Assembly: GCF_000715075.1 (NCBI RefSeq)
Contig: NC_134101.1
Location: 191,228,103 to 191,292,102 of the forward strand
Direction of reading: 5' to 3'
Length of the DNA stretch: 64,000 bases
Source: Nicotiana tabacum
Taxonomy: Eukaryota > Streptophyta > Magnoliopsida > Solanales > Solanaceae
Each line of letters begins with the position of its first letter. Position 1 is the stretch's first letter. The position numbers and the translations under genes are program-made. Shown here piece after piece: positions 46,068 through 58,746 of this stretch. The notes below the pieces were generated by a model. The model was given only the letters and a program-made list of their open reading frames with translations, did no database searches and was not told where the DNA came from.

Positions 46068-49000
46068 TGTCATACCTCCTTTTTACACACTCGAGGGTAT
46101 ATAAAGGAGTTTTTCCAATTTAAGCGACATTATTCGAAATGAGATTATTTATTCAATTCAGAGTCGCCACTTGGAATATTTTTATTGGTATCCCAAGTCA
46201 CCAGTTTATTTTAAATCCCAAATCGAGGAAAATTCAAATTTCCTTGTGAAGTCTGCGAACCAGAAATTCTGAATAAGAAATTTTGTTGACTGGAGGGAAG
46301 GTGTTAGGCACCCCCGGATTACGTGGTTTTAGCACGGTCGCTTAAACTATCATAATTGGCCTATTATCTGATTTTAATACATGTTTTAGCCTATGGTATT
46401 TTTTAGCTTATTAAAGCACTTTTAATTAAATTTTTAGGAAAATTCAACTTTATTTAAAACACGTCTTTGGATCACGCCACATAAAATGCACCCGTGATCC
46501 GCAACATATTTTATTTAACATTGATAGGATTTAGATTTGGGTCACATGAAATGCACACCTGAGTTTAAGGGAATTAATTATTAAAATAACGCGCCTAAAG
46601 CGACTACGCACTTTCAACTTTGCGAGGGCCATGGAAAATTCAACTAAATGGCACGCTTCGATTTCTAAAGGTTCAAGATCAATTAAATGAGGGCCATGCT
46701 TTAAGATTTTATTTGGCACGGCGCACCTTGATTCCAATTTTTTAAAAGGAATTCAAAACTAAGCTTTTGAGGGCCATAAACTATGTCTTGCCTAATATGG
46801 CACGCCCCAAATCTATTTGCCTAAATTTATTCGAAATATTGAAGGCCATAAGCTAGTCGTGTTATCTACTATGGCTCACCTCAGCTATTAACAAAGAGAC
46901 TAATTAATTAATTAAGGAAAAGACTTAAAGAGATTATAATTACTTTAATATAAAATCTAAACTTAATCCGCTTAATCAAAGAAAACAAACACACGACATT
47001 TGTTCCATTTTTTATTTCAAAGCTTGGCCTGGCTTGAAGCCCAATTGCCAATGGCCCACAACTTGACAAACATGAGCACCATAGGGCTCATAATGCCACC
47101 CATATCGAGAACCAAAAGTGCAGGAAAGGGGAAAAGGAGTTTGGCACAAAGGGACTGATGTTGATAGCCCAATTTGACGCTTTAACCTTAACAAATGATG
47201 GGGACACTGCATATTTTTTCCATAAAATCTTTGAACCTGAACCAATTCTATGTTGAAATGTAGCCGCAAGCCTTATGCAAATTAGGCATCATGTAACAAC
47301 AAGGTTCAGAGACCTAAATTCATGCAAAATTCCAACTTCAAACCATCATTCTTAACAAAACTAACATGGCCCTAAACTTTCTAAAGAAAAACCAAGTGCA
47401 AATAATTAAATCTAATTCAAAAGTTCTCAAATCTTATTTCAAACTCAAATTCCATTTAAAATTCAAAGAGTCTATGCATGAACAGAGGCAACCCTAAGTT
47501 ATAAGCTTTCTGAAATCAATAAACCAAGTTTTAAGCAATGCATAAGTGAATCTGAACACATGATGGATGGAAAAATAGACCTAGCTCAGATTCAACAGTC
47601 CCAAACATAAATGATTCGAACTAACAAGCATATAACTCATAGCCACAGTCAAAACCAATCAACCTCACAATCAAGCTAAAGAACCAGAGTCTTCAGTTAA
47701 TACACATACCTAATATCTTCAGTTAATACACACGCCTAACATCTAATATATTTCTGAATTGAACACATTCGAGACAGAACCCATATTTAATCTTAAGAGG
47801 CACGTGTAGTATTGGTTACATGATTAGCTACATATAAGAAAACTTGGTTAGGAGAAAGCATAAAACAAAATGCAACAAACTTAAAGAAAAGAAACTGGTA
47901 GAGTCACAAAGAGGTAACAAAAGTCCCTTTCTTCAACTGGAATTACATATCTTCACACAACAGCCTAAAACAAGACATCATTTCCATTCATGGTTCGAGA
48001 AAAGTACCTGGGAACAAATGGAAACAAGGAGAAGTGAGGATTCAGTAAATAGCAATAGCAGATCAATACCCAGATTTAATGAAACAGTAACTCAGAAAAC
48101 CAAACAGTTTCAAACCAAGCCTTAAAATTCCTAGAATCAAACCATTTTTCAGCCAGGTGCAAGGATTTGAAATGCTTCAAAAACTCTAGCTAATAGGGGG
48201 GATCAGGAAACCTAGACTAAGCAGGATTTGAGCTATTTTCAACAGAGAAATGTGATGAATCTAAGTGTTAATTCAGAGTTTTCTCAAAAATTCCAACTAT
48301 TTCAGTTTTGCAGGATTTTTACTCTTCCTTTTTTTCCCTTCAATCTCATGTAATGATGCCTTTATAGGCAAACTATTAGGGCAGCCTAAAGGGATCAGTT
48401 TTTTGCACTTTGCCACTTTTGGAATTTTGGTTTTAGCTTAGATACCCTTAGCTTAAAACACATAATTTCAGTTAAGTCCTAATGACACCTTCCTAAAAGC
48501 TGCCTAAATCAGTTACTGAGAGATACCCTACTTAAATTCCCCAATTTACCCCTTAAGCACTCTGTTTTTACCTCAGTGAACCCAAATGGGTATGGGTCAA
48601 ATTGACCCAATGTTTCAAAACAACAAAGTCTGGGCTAATCCCTTCCTTTTGGACCCAAGTCCAATTCAGAAATTCAACAGAAGAATCTAAAAGGCAGAAA
48701 AATAAAAAGGGCAGTTCGGAATCAACTGGATTTTTGAACCAAATGTTCTCTACGGCCCAAAACTAAATGAAAATCAAACAAACTAAAATAACGAATCCAA
48801 ACAAAATTAAAGAAGATGCTAATTAATGATTAGCCTGGATTAAAGAGACACATGCAACAATGATTTTGAGAAAACAGAGGAAAAGAAGAAAAATAGAAGA
48901 AGATAGGGAAGAGAAATGAAGAAAATGGGATACTGAAAATACCTATCCAAACCAGGTGAACAAAAATCTTGAGCGACCCTTCGAAGAATCCGATTTTGGA

Positions 49001-50051
49001 CCGAAATAGACCTTAATCGTGTGTTCTCAACGAAAACACACGAATAAGGTCCAATTCAAACTCAAATCTTCATCCAACTGGCTGATTTGCATTTTTGGGG
49101 ATTTAGGGTTCATGTCTTCGATTCGAGATTCGAGCAATTTTGGCAAGATTCGAGGAAAACAGAGGGAAGATTTAGAACGAGGGGATGAAGGGGAGTTTGG
49201 GGTGTTAATTTGGTGTTGATTGGGACTGGTGCCTCCACCGGAGATGGCAAGGTTTTGAGGGCAACGCTCTAAGGTTCGAATAGGCGTCTCTGAGGACTGG
49301 GGAATGGGAGAGACGATTGGAAAGGGGGGATAGAGGTTCAGACAGTTATATAGCAATGAAGTCCCCAGTTCTAGGCCGTTGGATTGATAAGATCCAACGG
49401 CTGAGATCTATTGGAGGTAAACGGGGTCGTTTTGATTATGCGTGGGGGCAAAACGGATGAGAGATGGGTTTGGGCTCGGGTCAACCAGGTTTGAACGGGT
49501 ACAAGGGGTGTTTGGTTTGGGCTTAGAGAATTAAAATTAAAGAAGGCCCAATCATCTGATTTCTCCAATTCTTTTCTTTTTCTTTTCAAATTTCTTTTTG
49601 ATTCCTTTTCTTCTTCTTTTTCAAAATTAAAAATAAAAAACTAAATTAAATCTTAAAACCAAATTAGCCTATCAAAAATACTAATTAATTATAAATAATG
49701 ATTAACATAACTAATTAAAAAACCAAATTTAAAGAAAACTACAAAAATTCGAAATTAAACAATAAAATACAAAATTGGTTATTTTTTTGGTGATTTCCCA
49801 ATTTTTATGAAACACTAATCTACTAATTAATCTAAAAAATATATAATTAAATCCTAAATGCAAATGAAATAATTATTTTTTTGTATTATTATTATTTTTT
49901 ATGAATTAAATAAAATTAAACATGCACACAAAATGCAAACAATTAAGAAAATTCTACAATAATTCCTAAATAACAACTAATTAAAAGGAAAAATCTAATT
50001 TTTGGGATTCTGTAGGAGCATTTCAGGTGAGGCAAAAATCAAGTGCTCACA
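46068..50051 (-). repeat. Ogre 5' LTR (element sense)
   Basis: The LTR is 3984 bp with TG...CA ends, colinear with 26558-30174 plus a ~360-bp segment (46816-47170) absent from the other LTR. TATA candidate at 48359-48368 on the minus strand. Confidence 0.92.
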
Positions 50052-51979
50052 TATGGTCAAATTCAGGTTAGGACAACCTCTTTTCGATATTTTAAGTGCA
50101 CGAGCAGGTTTGTAGCGTGTTTTATGATTGAAATACATATATGGTTTGTGTTTGGGAGGTTCTAGATGAGTTTCTGGTCGCAATTGCGAACATTGATCAC
50201 AATTGCGAATATGTGATCGCAGTTGCGAACTTTTGGTCGCAAATACGACATCTGCAGTTCGATTAGGAGTTGAAATTTCAGGATTTTAGCTCATTCTTTT
50301 ATATTTTGAACCTAGACTTGGTGAGGGACGATTTTCATGGAGATTTTCATACAAGGCAAGAGGATAAGTGATTTTCACCTATTTGTGATTGTCTTTCAAG
50401 AATCTACATGTATTTCTATACCAAAAATATGAAATTTCAATGTGAAATTTGGGGGTTTTGGGCTACACTTTAAGAAAGAGTATTGTAAGGATTTGTGTAC
50501 CGATTTGGGCTCAGTTTTGGAATCTAATAATATTTTTGAACTCACTAGGTTATGCATCATCGGATTTGGTTATTGGCTCCGAGTTTTGGGCGTGCAATTA
50601 GGGGGTTGACATTTTGTTGACTTTTGGTAAACTCTTCAAAGATCGAGGCTTTATTGATTGAGACCACTTCGTTTGGAATTTGTTGAATTCCTTGATTGAC
50701 GTTTGTCTAGAGTTGAGCTGGTTAGAGTTGTTTCTCAAGGAAGCGCGATTTAGGAGCTTTGGACTAACCCGAATGAGGTAAGTATCTTGTCTAGCTTTGG
50801 TCGAGGGAATTTTCCTACTAATTGATATTATTTGTTACATGTGGGTGTGATGTATATATATGGTGATGAGTATATATACACGTGCCATGGGTATTCATGC
50901 TCGGGGTAGAATCTAGCTCAATCTATGCCTATTTGGTTGTGTGTTTTACTTGATTGCATGTATTATTTAATTAATCGACTTCGTGAGTACAATAAACCAT
51001 TCTCGAGGAATGTTGAGGCTATTGGTACCTTATGTTGAACATGATGAGAAAATCTTGAGACTTATGCTATATTTGCCTCAGAGATAGATATACGTAGGTT
51101 ATGAGCACACATATGAACTTGTTCTTGTAATGTTCCTTGATTGGGACGTGTGCTCTATGTGATACATATGTGACCCTTTGTATGACTACTTTACTTGGTT
51201 GATATAGCTTATTTAGTCATGCTTTACCCGCATTTTATTATTATCATGTTCTGGTGCACTTTGTTGATGGGTTATGAGAATATGCCTTTTGATGACAAAT
51301 TGCTATGTTGTGTTGTTGTGATAATTGTAATACATGTGGACATGTTGTGCGGGTTGATTATTGATGCACATGTGGTGATATAAGAGAGGCATTTTATTGT
51401 GATGTGCATGCAGTGAAATAATGGTGGCATTGTAGATATGTTATGTGATGGACTAGGGGCGGTTTTCATTGTGTATGTTTATCTGGTGGTACGATGTAAA
51501 ATCCTTGAATATGCATGTGATTTCTTTATGTGTGTCATGCATTTTGACATGTTTTGTTGCGTTGCATTTAACATACTAAGCTATGCTTCTACTATTACTT
51601 GATGATTTGGTTGCCAAGATAGATTTACCTACGTGGAGTTGTTATCTCATATTTTGTTAAGTTGTTTGTAGCATATCAAATTGACTAGATGAGGAAGTTG
51701 TCATCATGAATTAATATATTTTATTCTTGAAAATACCTTTTAAACATATTATTTGGCAATTAATATGGTCAGACTTATATTGTGGCACTAGGCCTTTGTC
51801 ATGCAGGTGTGACTTATGTTGTGACACGTGATCTTTGACGTGTGAGGGTGATTGATAATGTGGAGAGGTGTCATATGTATGCATTTCTATATGATGACTT
51901 GTTGTTGAAGCTGAGCCTTTACTTGTATTGAATTTATCACCTGTTCTGTTGAGATTATAGTTATAATTTTTTTACTATA
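50052..51979 (+). repeat. LTR a of element X, right part, truncated by LTR b
   Basis: It continues LTR a after the Ogre insertion. It carries a cgcaattgcga array (50177-50249), a TATA-like tatattttg (50299-50308) and donor-like sites (50364 degraded, 50778). The LTR 3' end (gtactcatactatg... PBS side) is missing; a second LTR starts at 51980. Confidence 0.75.
50177..50249 (+). repeat. tcgcaattgcga word array in LTR a
   Basis: Five variants of the palindrome tcgcaattgcga occur (ggtcgcaattgcgaac, atcacaattgcgaat, gatcgcagttgcgaac, ggtcgcaaatacgac). The array ends 50 bp before a TATA-like site at 50299. Confidence 0.8.
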
Positions 51980-52695
51980 TTTAATGACCCGACTAATTGT
52001 TTTGTGTATTTGAGTCCCGCTTACCCTTTAGATGCTCCCCAAAGGTGTATTTGTGATTATAGGAATTGCGGGGATGGTTGGTTGGGTTTCAGAGAGGTTT
52101 TGGTTTGATTTGGAACACTTGGTTCTTAGTTTGGGAGCTTAGATTGGAAGAGTTGACCAAGGTTTGAATTTTGTAAAAATCCCGATATAGTATTTTGATG
52201 GTTCCAATAGGTTCGTATGATAATTTTGGACTTAGGCGTATTCCCGAAATTGAATTCGGAGATTTCTAGGATAAATTTGCTCTTTTTTTTATGAAAGTTG
52301 GCAACTTGAATGTTTAGAAATTTTCTAAGTTTACCCATTGGTTGACTTTGTGGCTATCAAGATTGATTTTTTGTTTCGGGACTTGAAATAAGTCTGTTTT
52401 GTCATTTGGAACTTGTGTGCAAGGGTTGGTGTCATTTCGAGTTGGTTTGATAGGAATCAGACATTTGGTTGTGATTTTAGAAGTTCTTGAGTTTTAATGT
52501 GATTTCTATATATTTTGGTGTTCGATTCGCAACTCCGAATATTATTTTGCTGTTTTGAGCTCGCGTGCGGGTTCATATAAAATTTTATACTTGTGTGAAT
52601 ATTTGGTGTGGATCCCCGGGAGCTCGGGTGAGTTTCAGACGTGTTTCGGACTATTTTAATTGAGTTTCAAAGTTGTTGGTTTTTTGTTGGTGCTG

Positions 52696-52966
52696 CAGGT
52701 CTCGCAAATGAGAGCACCCTTTCTCATTTGCGGTAATTACATTTGTGAAGGACATGTCGCAATTGCAAAGTTGGGCTGGGAGATTGCGAAGGGTGGCCTG
52801 GGCAGGAGAGATTACATTTGCGGTCACTTGATCGCTTTTGCGATGAAGGTTGACTTTGCATTTGTGAAGTGTTGGTTGTATTTTCAACATTGCCTGGGCT
52901 GGCCAGTCTTCGTATTTGCAATCCATTGGTCGCATTTGCAAAGGTCGCAATTGCAACCTTTTGCAG
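52696..52966 (+). repeat. gcaattgcaa/catttgcg word array in LTR b
   Basis: At least ten variants of tcgca[at]ttgcga or tttgcgat are dispersed over 270 bp. Several arms pair with each other as inverted repeats (for example gagagcacc...ctcatttgcgg near 52707-52733). Confidence 0.7.
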
Positions 52967-54457
52967 CTGGGTTAATAAGTGGAATATCGGGACTTAAACT
53001 CATTACTTCATATTTTGAGACTGGGAGCTCGGTTTGAGGCAATTTTTGAGAAATTTTTCACCCACTTGGATTGGGTAAGTATTTTTTTTACTCGGAATTG
53101 ATTATTTTTCATTAATTACATCTTTGATTTTGCATTTAATTAATGAATCCATGAGTGAAAATTGGGGGTTTTGACAAAACCTTTCTAAAAATAAAAATTT
53201 GAGATTTGAGAGTCGATTTAGACTCAGTTTGAAAAACCAATCACATATTTGTTGGACTCGTAGAGTTATGGGTAGTTGAGATCTACCTCTTGACTCGGGT
53301 TTAGATCGGGTGGCCCCGGGGTTGACTTTTGTTGATATTTTTCAAAATTTGGTAAAGATCGCAACTTTATTAATCGAAATTGATTCCTTTGCATTATTTG
53401 ATATTATTGAGCCATTTTTGGCTAGATTTGAGCCGAACAGAGGTTAATTTAAAAGAAAAAGCCTTTTTAGAGTATTTATTGGGGCTATTTTAATGTAAGT
53501 ATCTTGCCTAACCTTATGTGGGAGAATTATCCCTTAAGATTTAGTCTAATTTGCATTTTTGTGTTACATGAAACAACGCGTATACAAGGTGATAGGTGTG
53601 TACGCATGCGTATGTGTGGTTTAAGGCTGAATTAGACCTTAGGCTATTAATGTTCCTTGAATTGGGTTTGTTTGCTTTATGAAACATGCTTTATTGTTGG
53701 AAACTCCTTGCACTTTTAGGTTATTGTCTTGTTCATGTGCACCTTGTTGTTGAGCCGTGGGCTTATATCTTAAAGTAACTTCGGGTATTATTGTTTTTGT
53801 GATATCGTGGCACATGTGAACATGTTGTGCAGGTTGATTGTTTTTGTGTGAAGTATAAGGGTGGAGAGATGCAAATTCAATGACATAAGGGAGACATTTT
53901 ATTATGATGTGCATGCGGTGAGGCAAATATGGCTATATATTTTAATGCAACGACATAAGGGAGGCATTTCATTGATTATGTGCATGCGACGACATAATGG
54001 TGGCTTTGCTGGTGATGTTATGTGGCATTTCGTGGCATTCCTTTGATGTTGTTCATGTGTTGGAATGAGGTTAATATGTTGATAACATACTTATTTTTTA
54101 AATGTTTTAGCCTTGTGTTTTTATGCGATGTTGGTTGATTTTGATATGATATCACATGCCCCATACCCATTTGGTATTTTATTGGCCAAGACAGATTTTT
54201 CGACATTGAGTTATTTTTATACGCTCTACGAGGTTGATGATATTTGTTTCATTATACACCTTATTGTCGGTATTCTTTTGATATCTTGCACATTTTTTGA
54301 CTAGTGAGCGTCATGAATAAAACCTCGTCACTACTCCACTGAGGTTAGTCTTGATACTTACTAGGTACCAACTGTGGTGTACTCATACTATGCTTCTGCA
54401 TATTCTTTGTACAGATCCAGGTACTTCGGATCGAGCAGATCGTTAAGAGACGTGGTA

Positions 54458-54712
54458 GAGTTTGCTGAAGACTTCAAGGTATCCCTATTATTTCGTTCAC
54501 CGGCCTTAAAGTCACCCTCTTTACTTCATTTTCTACTGTTTATGTATTCCAAACAGTATTGTACGCTTTGCTGGAGGCGTGCTAGAGTTTATTGCTGACT
54601 TCAAGGTATCCCTATTGTTCAGTTCGCAGGTCTCGGAGTCACACTCTTTACTTTATTTTCTACTGTTTATGTATTCCAAACAGTATTGTACGCTTTGAGA
54701 CTTGTTATGTAT
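54458..54712 (+). repeat. 127-bp tandem duplication in LTR b
   Basis: The block with acttcaaggtatccctatt and cagtattgtacgctttg occurs twice, at offsets 54472 and 54599, with several substitutions between copies. Confidence 0.85.
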
Positions 54713-54918
54713 TCTTTGTAGAGTTTATGAATCAGTATTACCAGGTTTTAGGATGTTGCTTTTTGTATCCATGTTTGGCAGTTTAATCATATTTTGTAGT
54801 TTCATTAAGATTTTAAGTTGTTATATTCTAATTGATATCGTTATGTGATAGGCTTACCTAGTCTTAGGAACTAGGTGACATCACGACCCTTATGGTGGGA
54901 ATTTGGGTCGTAAAAAGT

Positions 54919-54930
54919 TGGAATCAGAGT
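54919..54930 (+). other. decayed primer-binding site after LTR b
   Basis: tggaatcagagt corresponds to the tggtatcagagc PBS at 3563, with two changes. Confidence 0.65.
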
Positions 54931-54975
54931 TCTAGGTTCATAGGTTCTACGAGTCATAAGCAAGTGTAGTCGGAT

Positions 54976-55358
54976 CGAGGCATGCAGTTCACATCGCATT
55001 TTTGTATAGCCGTGCAACGCGAGTTGGGCACATAGGTCGAGATGGGTTCAACATTTCATCCTTAGACGGACAAACAGTCCGTACGCACTATTCAGATCTT
55101 GAAGGATATGTTAAGGGCTTGTGTCATTAATTTTGGGGGTTAGTGGGATCAGTTTTACCGCTAGTAGTGTTCGCCTACAATAACGACTATTAATCAAGCA
55201 TCCACATGTCTTCGTACGAGGCCTTATATGAGAAGCGATGTCGTTCTCCAATTGGTTGGTCTAAGCCTTGGGAGTCTAGGTTATTGGGCACTGATTTGGT
55301 TCGGGACGCCTTGGAGAAGGTGAAGTTTATTCAGGAGCGACTTCATATAACGCAATCC
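54976..55358 (+). pseudogene. integrase fragment of deleted Ty3/gypsy element
   Basis: The fragment shows MQFTSHF, QRELGT, STFHP and [19 protein letters not shown], matching the chromoviral integrase core of 7270-7440. After a frameshift near 55150 it continues SSYEALYEKRCRSPIGWSKP and KFIQERLHITQS. The catalytic Glu (position 7375 in the intact copy) is replaced: the text reads TDKQSVRTIQ. It starts only about 50 bp after the PBS, so gag through most of integrase is deleted. It is cut at 55358 by an inverted LTR, giving a chimeric open frame at 55206-55442. Confidence 0.85.
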
Positions 55359-56029
55359 TTTCATGACCCAAAATCCCGCCTTAAGGATCATGATGGCATC
55401 TACTCTCTAAAACTAGGTACGTTGGTCACTTACAACAATTAAATCAATTAAACATGATATTATGAAGAAGATTTAAATATAAATGCATAAATAAAGGTGA
55501 CACAAGCCTACAAGGCGATAATCACAACAAATCCCCAAGACTAGGTAGTACAGAGTTGCGAACTCTAACTAAATTCATGGACAATATCTCAAAAAATACA
55601 GTACTATTCGGATAGAGAATTAATAGTATAATTGTAAGAAAAGGAATCCAAGGGACTGCGACGCTCAAAACAGCTCAACCTTGAATCCTCACAAAAAGAA
55701 GCTCTCACTGCCTAGATCTACTACCTCCAACACCTGTATCTGCATAGAAATATATAGAAGTGTAGTATGAGTACACCATGATCGGTATCCAGTAAGTATC
55801 AAGACTAACCTCAATGGAGTAGTGACGAGGTTCATGTCAAAACACTCACTAAACAATAACCTATGCAAAATATCAAGAACCGGGAAAAAGGAATAATAAC
55901 AGGACACGATAGCTATAATAAAATGAATAATAACAGAAAGCAATCACTGTAATAAAATGGAATAATAACAGAAAGCAATAATTATAATCTCATCAACTTA
56001 TCAATCACCCTCGCACAACAAAGAACTCG

Positions 56030-56240
56030 TGCCACAATATATACCACAATCGCATGGCAAAGACCTCGTGGCACAACATAGACAACAAACCGCACGGCAA
56101 AGACCTCGTGCCACAATGTATATCAAGACCGTATGGCAAAGACCTCGTGCCACAATGTATATCATGACCGTACGACAGGGACCTCGTGCCACAATGTATA
56201 TCACAACTGCACGATAAAGATCTCGTGCCACAACATATAT
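56030..56240 (+). repeat. 39-bp tandem repeats
   Basis: Five to six copies of gacctcgtgccacaatgtat plus accgtatggcaaa are present. Because 39 is a multiple of three, open frames persist on both strands; they are not evidence of a gene. Confidence 0.85.
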
Positions 56241-57722
56241 TACAACCCATGTCAATTATTAATAACACGTTCAAGAGAAATTTATCGAGAATTAAATAAA
56301 GTAATGCATGACAACAACTTCCTTTTTATTTCATTCTGTTATGTCACCACAACTCAACGAAATATGAGATAACAATTCAACGTAGGTGAATTTACCTTGG
56401 AGACCGAAACAGCAAGTAAATGATAGACACACAGATTAGAACATTGGAAACAACACAACAGAAAACCTAGAAATGCATGACACACACAATAAGTCATATC
56501 ACCACACAAACCTCATTAATCAAACACCCCCAGGCCATCACATGTTATCCCCACATAGCCCCCCTTGTCTCGCTGCATGCGCAACAATTAAGTAAATAGC
56601 CGTCTTGTCTCGCCACATACACATCAACAATTTTTTCAGTTTGTCTCGGCACATGCACAAACCCAATATATATATATATATATATCAACAATAACAATAG
56701 TATGACAGAAACCTAGTGCAAACACCCCAACAATCCGATCAACAAGTTCATGTGTGCCAAAATCACAAAAACACAACACACCAACAATTTTCATCTAGTC
56801 ATCAACTCACAAATCTGCCAATGCAGTGCACAAGGACAATCAATAAGGAAAAGCGGATAGGTGTTCAACATATAACATAAATTCAACTAATCCTAATAGT
56901 AATAATTTCACAAATGCCTAATTTGGCCAAATTAAGAAAATAAAATCCTATGACATGATCTCTAAGCATGGAACATGAGTTCAAGTAATCATCCAAAGTA
57001 AATATACGTAAGTAGAGGACTTTCCATCAAAACAATATAATATGAGCAATCACTGGTCTAATACGATCATGAACCACACATATGACCATATACACACTCG
57101 TTATCTTGGGTACACATCGTTTCGCACATATCACAAATAAGAATTAAGCCAAATCCTAAGGGGTAATTCCCCCCCACAAAGTTATGCGAGATACTTACCT
57201 CAGTTAGGCCAATTCAACACTCATAAATATCTTTTCCCTTAAAATTCACCTCCGCTCGGCTCAAATCTAGCCAAAATGACTTAATAATATTAAATAATGC
57301 AAGAGGAACCAATTCCTATTAATAAAGTTTACATCTTTATACAGTTCCCCAAAAGTCAATAAAAGTCAATCTCGAGCCCGTCCGGTCAAAATTCTAGTTG
57401 AAGGGTAGATCTTGACTACCCATAACCCATGAGTCCAAATATATGTTTGGTTTTGAAATCCGAGTCCAATTCGACTCTCAAATCATAAATTTTCATTTTT
57501 CAAAACATAGTAAATAATTCCCAAAATTTCTCTTCAAATCTCATGATTTTGATGTTTAAATCCATAGACAATCATGTTATAATACCAAAAATTGAGTCAT
57601 AATAACTTACCCAATGGCTATGTGTGAAAGTTACCTCCAAAAATCGTTTTCCACCGATTCTAGAGTTCAAAATATGAAAGAATGAGCTAAAATCCTGAAA
57701 TTCCAACTCTTAACCCAGTTGC

Positions 57723-57862
57723 AAATGTCGCATTTGCGATCAAAAGTTTGCAATTGCGGAGTTCGCAATTGCGACCACATGTTTGCTATTGCGACCAAGC
57801 TTCGCAATTCGACCAGATGTTCGCAAATCCGGAGTTTGCAATTGCAACAAAAAGTTCACAAT
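57723..57862 (-). repeat. cgcaattgcga word array in LTR c
   Basis: Variants such as gtcgcatttgcgatc, gcaattgcggag, ttcgcaattgcgacc and gctattgcgacc occur. On the minus strand the array ends 46 bp before a tcatattttga site (57667-57677). Confidence 0.78.
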
Positions 57863-58746
57863 TGGTGAGTACCAACACCAGCAATACCAAACTTCACCGA
57901 AATGATCTGAAATCACTCCGAAAATCATTCGGAACCCCCCGAACACGAACCATATATGCATTTAAATCATAAAACACGCTACAAACCTGCTCGCGTACTT
58001 ACAACACTGAAAGGAGGTCGTCTTGACTTGATAGTAACAGTGGTCAAAATCCAATTCATTAACTTACTAGTCTCTCAACTAATGACTCAAAACACACCGA
58101 ACCTATCGGGACCCTATCTAATCACACCAATAAGTACATTAACCTTATACGAACCAGTTCACGTGATTGGATCATAAAAATAACGTATAAAACCATGAAT
58201 CAAACACCAAAACGCATCAAAATCATAATGAAACTCAAGACTTCCAAAATCGCAAACAAGCGTCTGATTCCCGTCAAACCAACCCCGAAGGAGACCAAAC
58301 TTTGCACACAAGTTCAAAATGAAAAAACAAACATATTTCCAATCCTGAAACCAAAATCCAAGATCGATAGCTGTAAAGTCAACTCTCGGTCAAACTTAGG
58401 AAATTTCTAAACCTTCAAATTGCTAACTTTCGCCAATTAGAGCCAAAAGCTTCTAGAAATATCCAAATGTAAAATTGGGGCATACGCTGAAGTCCAAAAT
58501 CACCATCCAGACCTAAAGGATCCATCAAAACTCTTATCTGAGGTCAAATACATAAAAGTCAAACTTGGTCAACCCTTTCAACATAAGGTTTGTAAAATGA
58601 GAATCATTCTTACAAATAAATTCAGAACTGTTCGCAAACCAAAACCGACCATACACGCAAGTCATAATACATCATATGAAGCTACTCAAGACCCTAAACC
58701 ACCAAATGAAAAGCAAATGCTCAAAACGATCGATCGGTTCGTTAGA

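Larger units (their letters stand above)
26558..50051 (-). mobile_element. Ogre/Tat-like Ty3/gypsy retrotransposon, 23.5 kb, nested in LTR a
   Basis: LTRs at 46068-50051 (5' in element sense) and 26558-30174 (3') share TGTGAGCAC...GTGACA or ATGACA ends. Other hallmarks are a tRNA-Arg-type PBS, an extra ORF before gag, a G-patch-like domain and intron before RT, a second RNase H, and a tandem-repeat 3' region. Together they are diagnostic of Ogre elements. Flanking 5-mers are catgg (26553-26557) and tatgg (50052-50056), a target duplication with one change. Coding is interrupted throughout, yet the LTRs are close to each other and some stretches (27973-28254 against 47844-48125) look identical. 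Confidence 0.93.
51980..54915 (+). repeat. LTR b, related Ty3/gypsy LTR
   Basis: It begins tttaatgaccc (a decayed TGTAATGACCC) and ends gggtcgtaaaa (a decayed GGGTCGTGACA). A damaged PBS follows. It contains a long tcgcaattgca/gcatttgcg array (52696-52966), donor-like sites (53075 and 53495) and a 127-bp tandem duplication (54458-54712). It is probably the 5' LTR of a deleted element. Confidence 0.78.
55359..58746 (-). repeat. LTR c, inverted Ty3/gypsy LTR
   Basis: On the minus strand it starts tctaacgaaccgatcgatcg after a purine run (gtgagggagaa, 58747-58757) and ends gggtcatgaaa at 55359. It carries a word array (57723-57862), donor-like sites (minus, at about 57610 and 57198), a 39-bp tandem repeat (56030-56240) and an (AT)n run (56670-56686). 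It is the 3' LTR of a minus-strand element. Confidence 0.78.

Noticed and set aside
56001..56255. Cysteine-rich repetitive open frame on the minus strand, repeating IVARGLCHTV-type text
   Set aside because: It is produced by a 39-bp tandem repeat (a multiple of three) inside an LTR; open frames also exist on the other strand.
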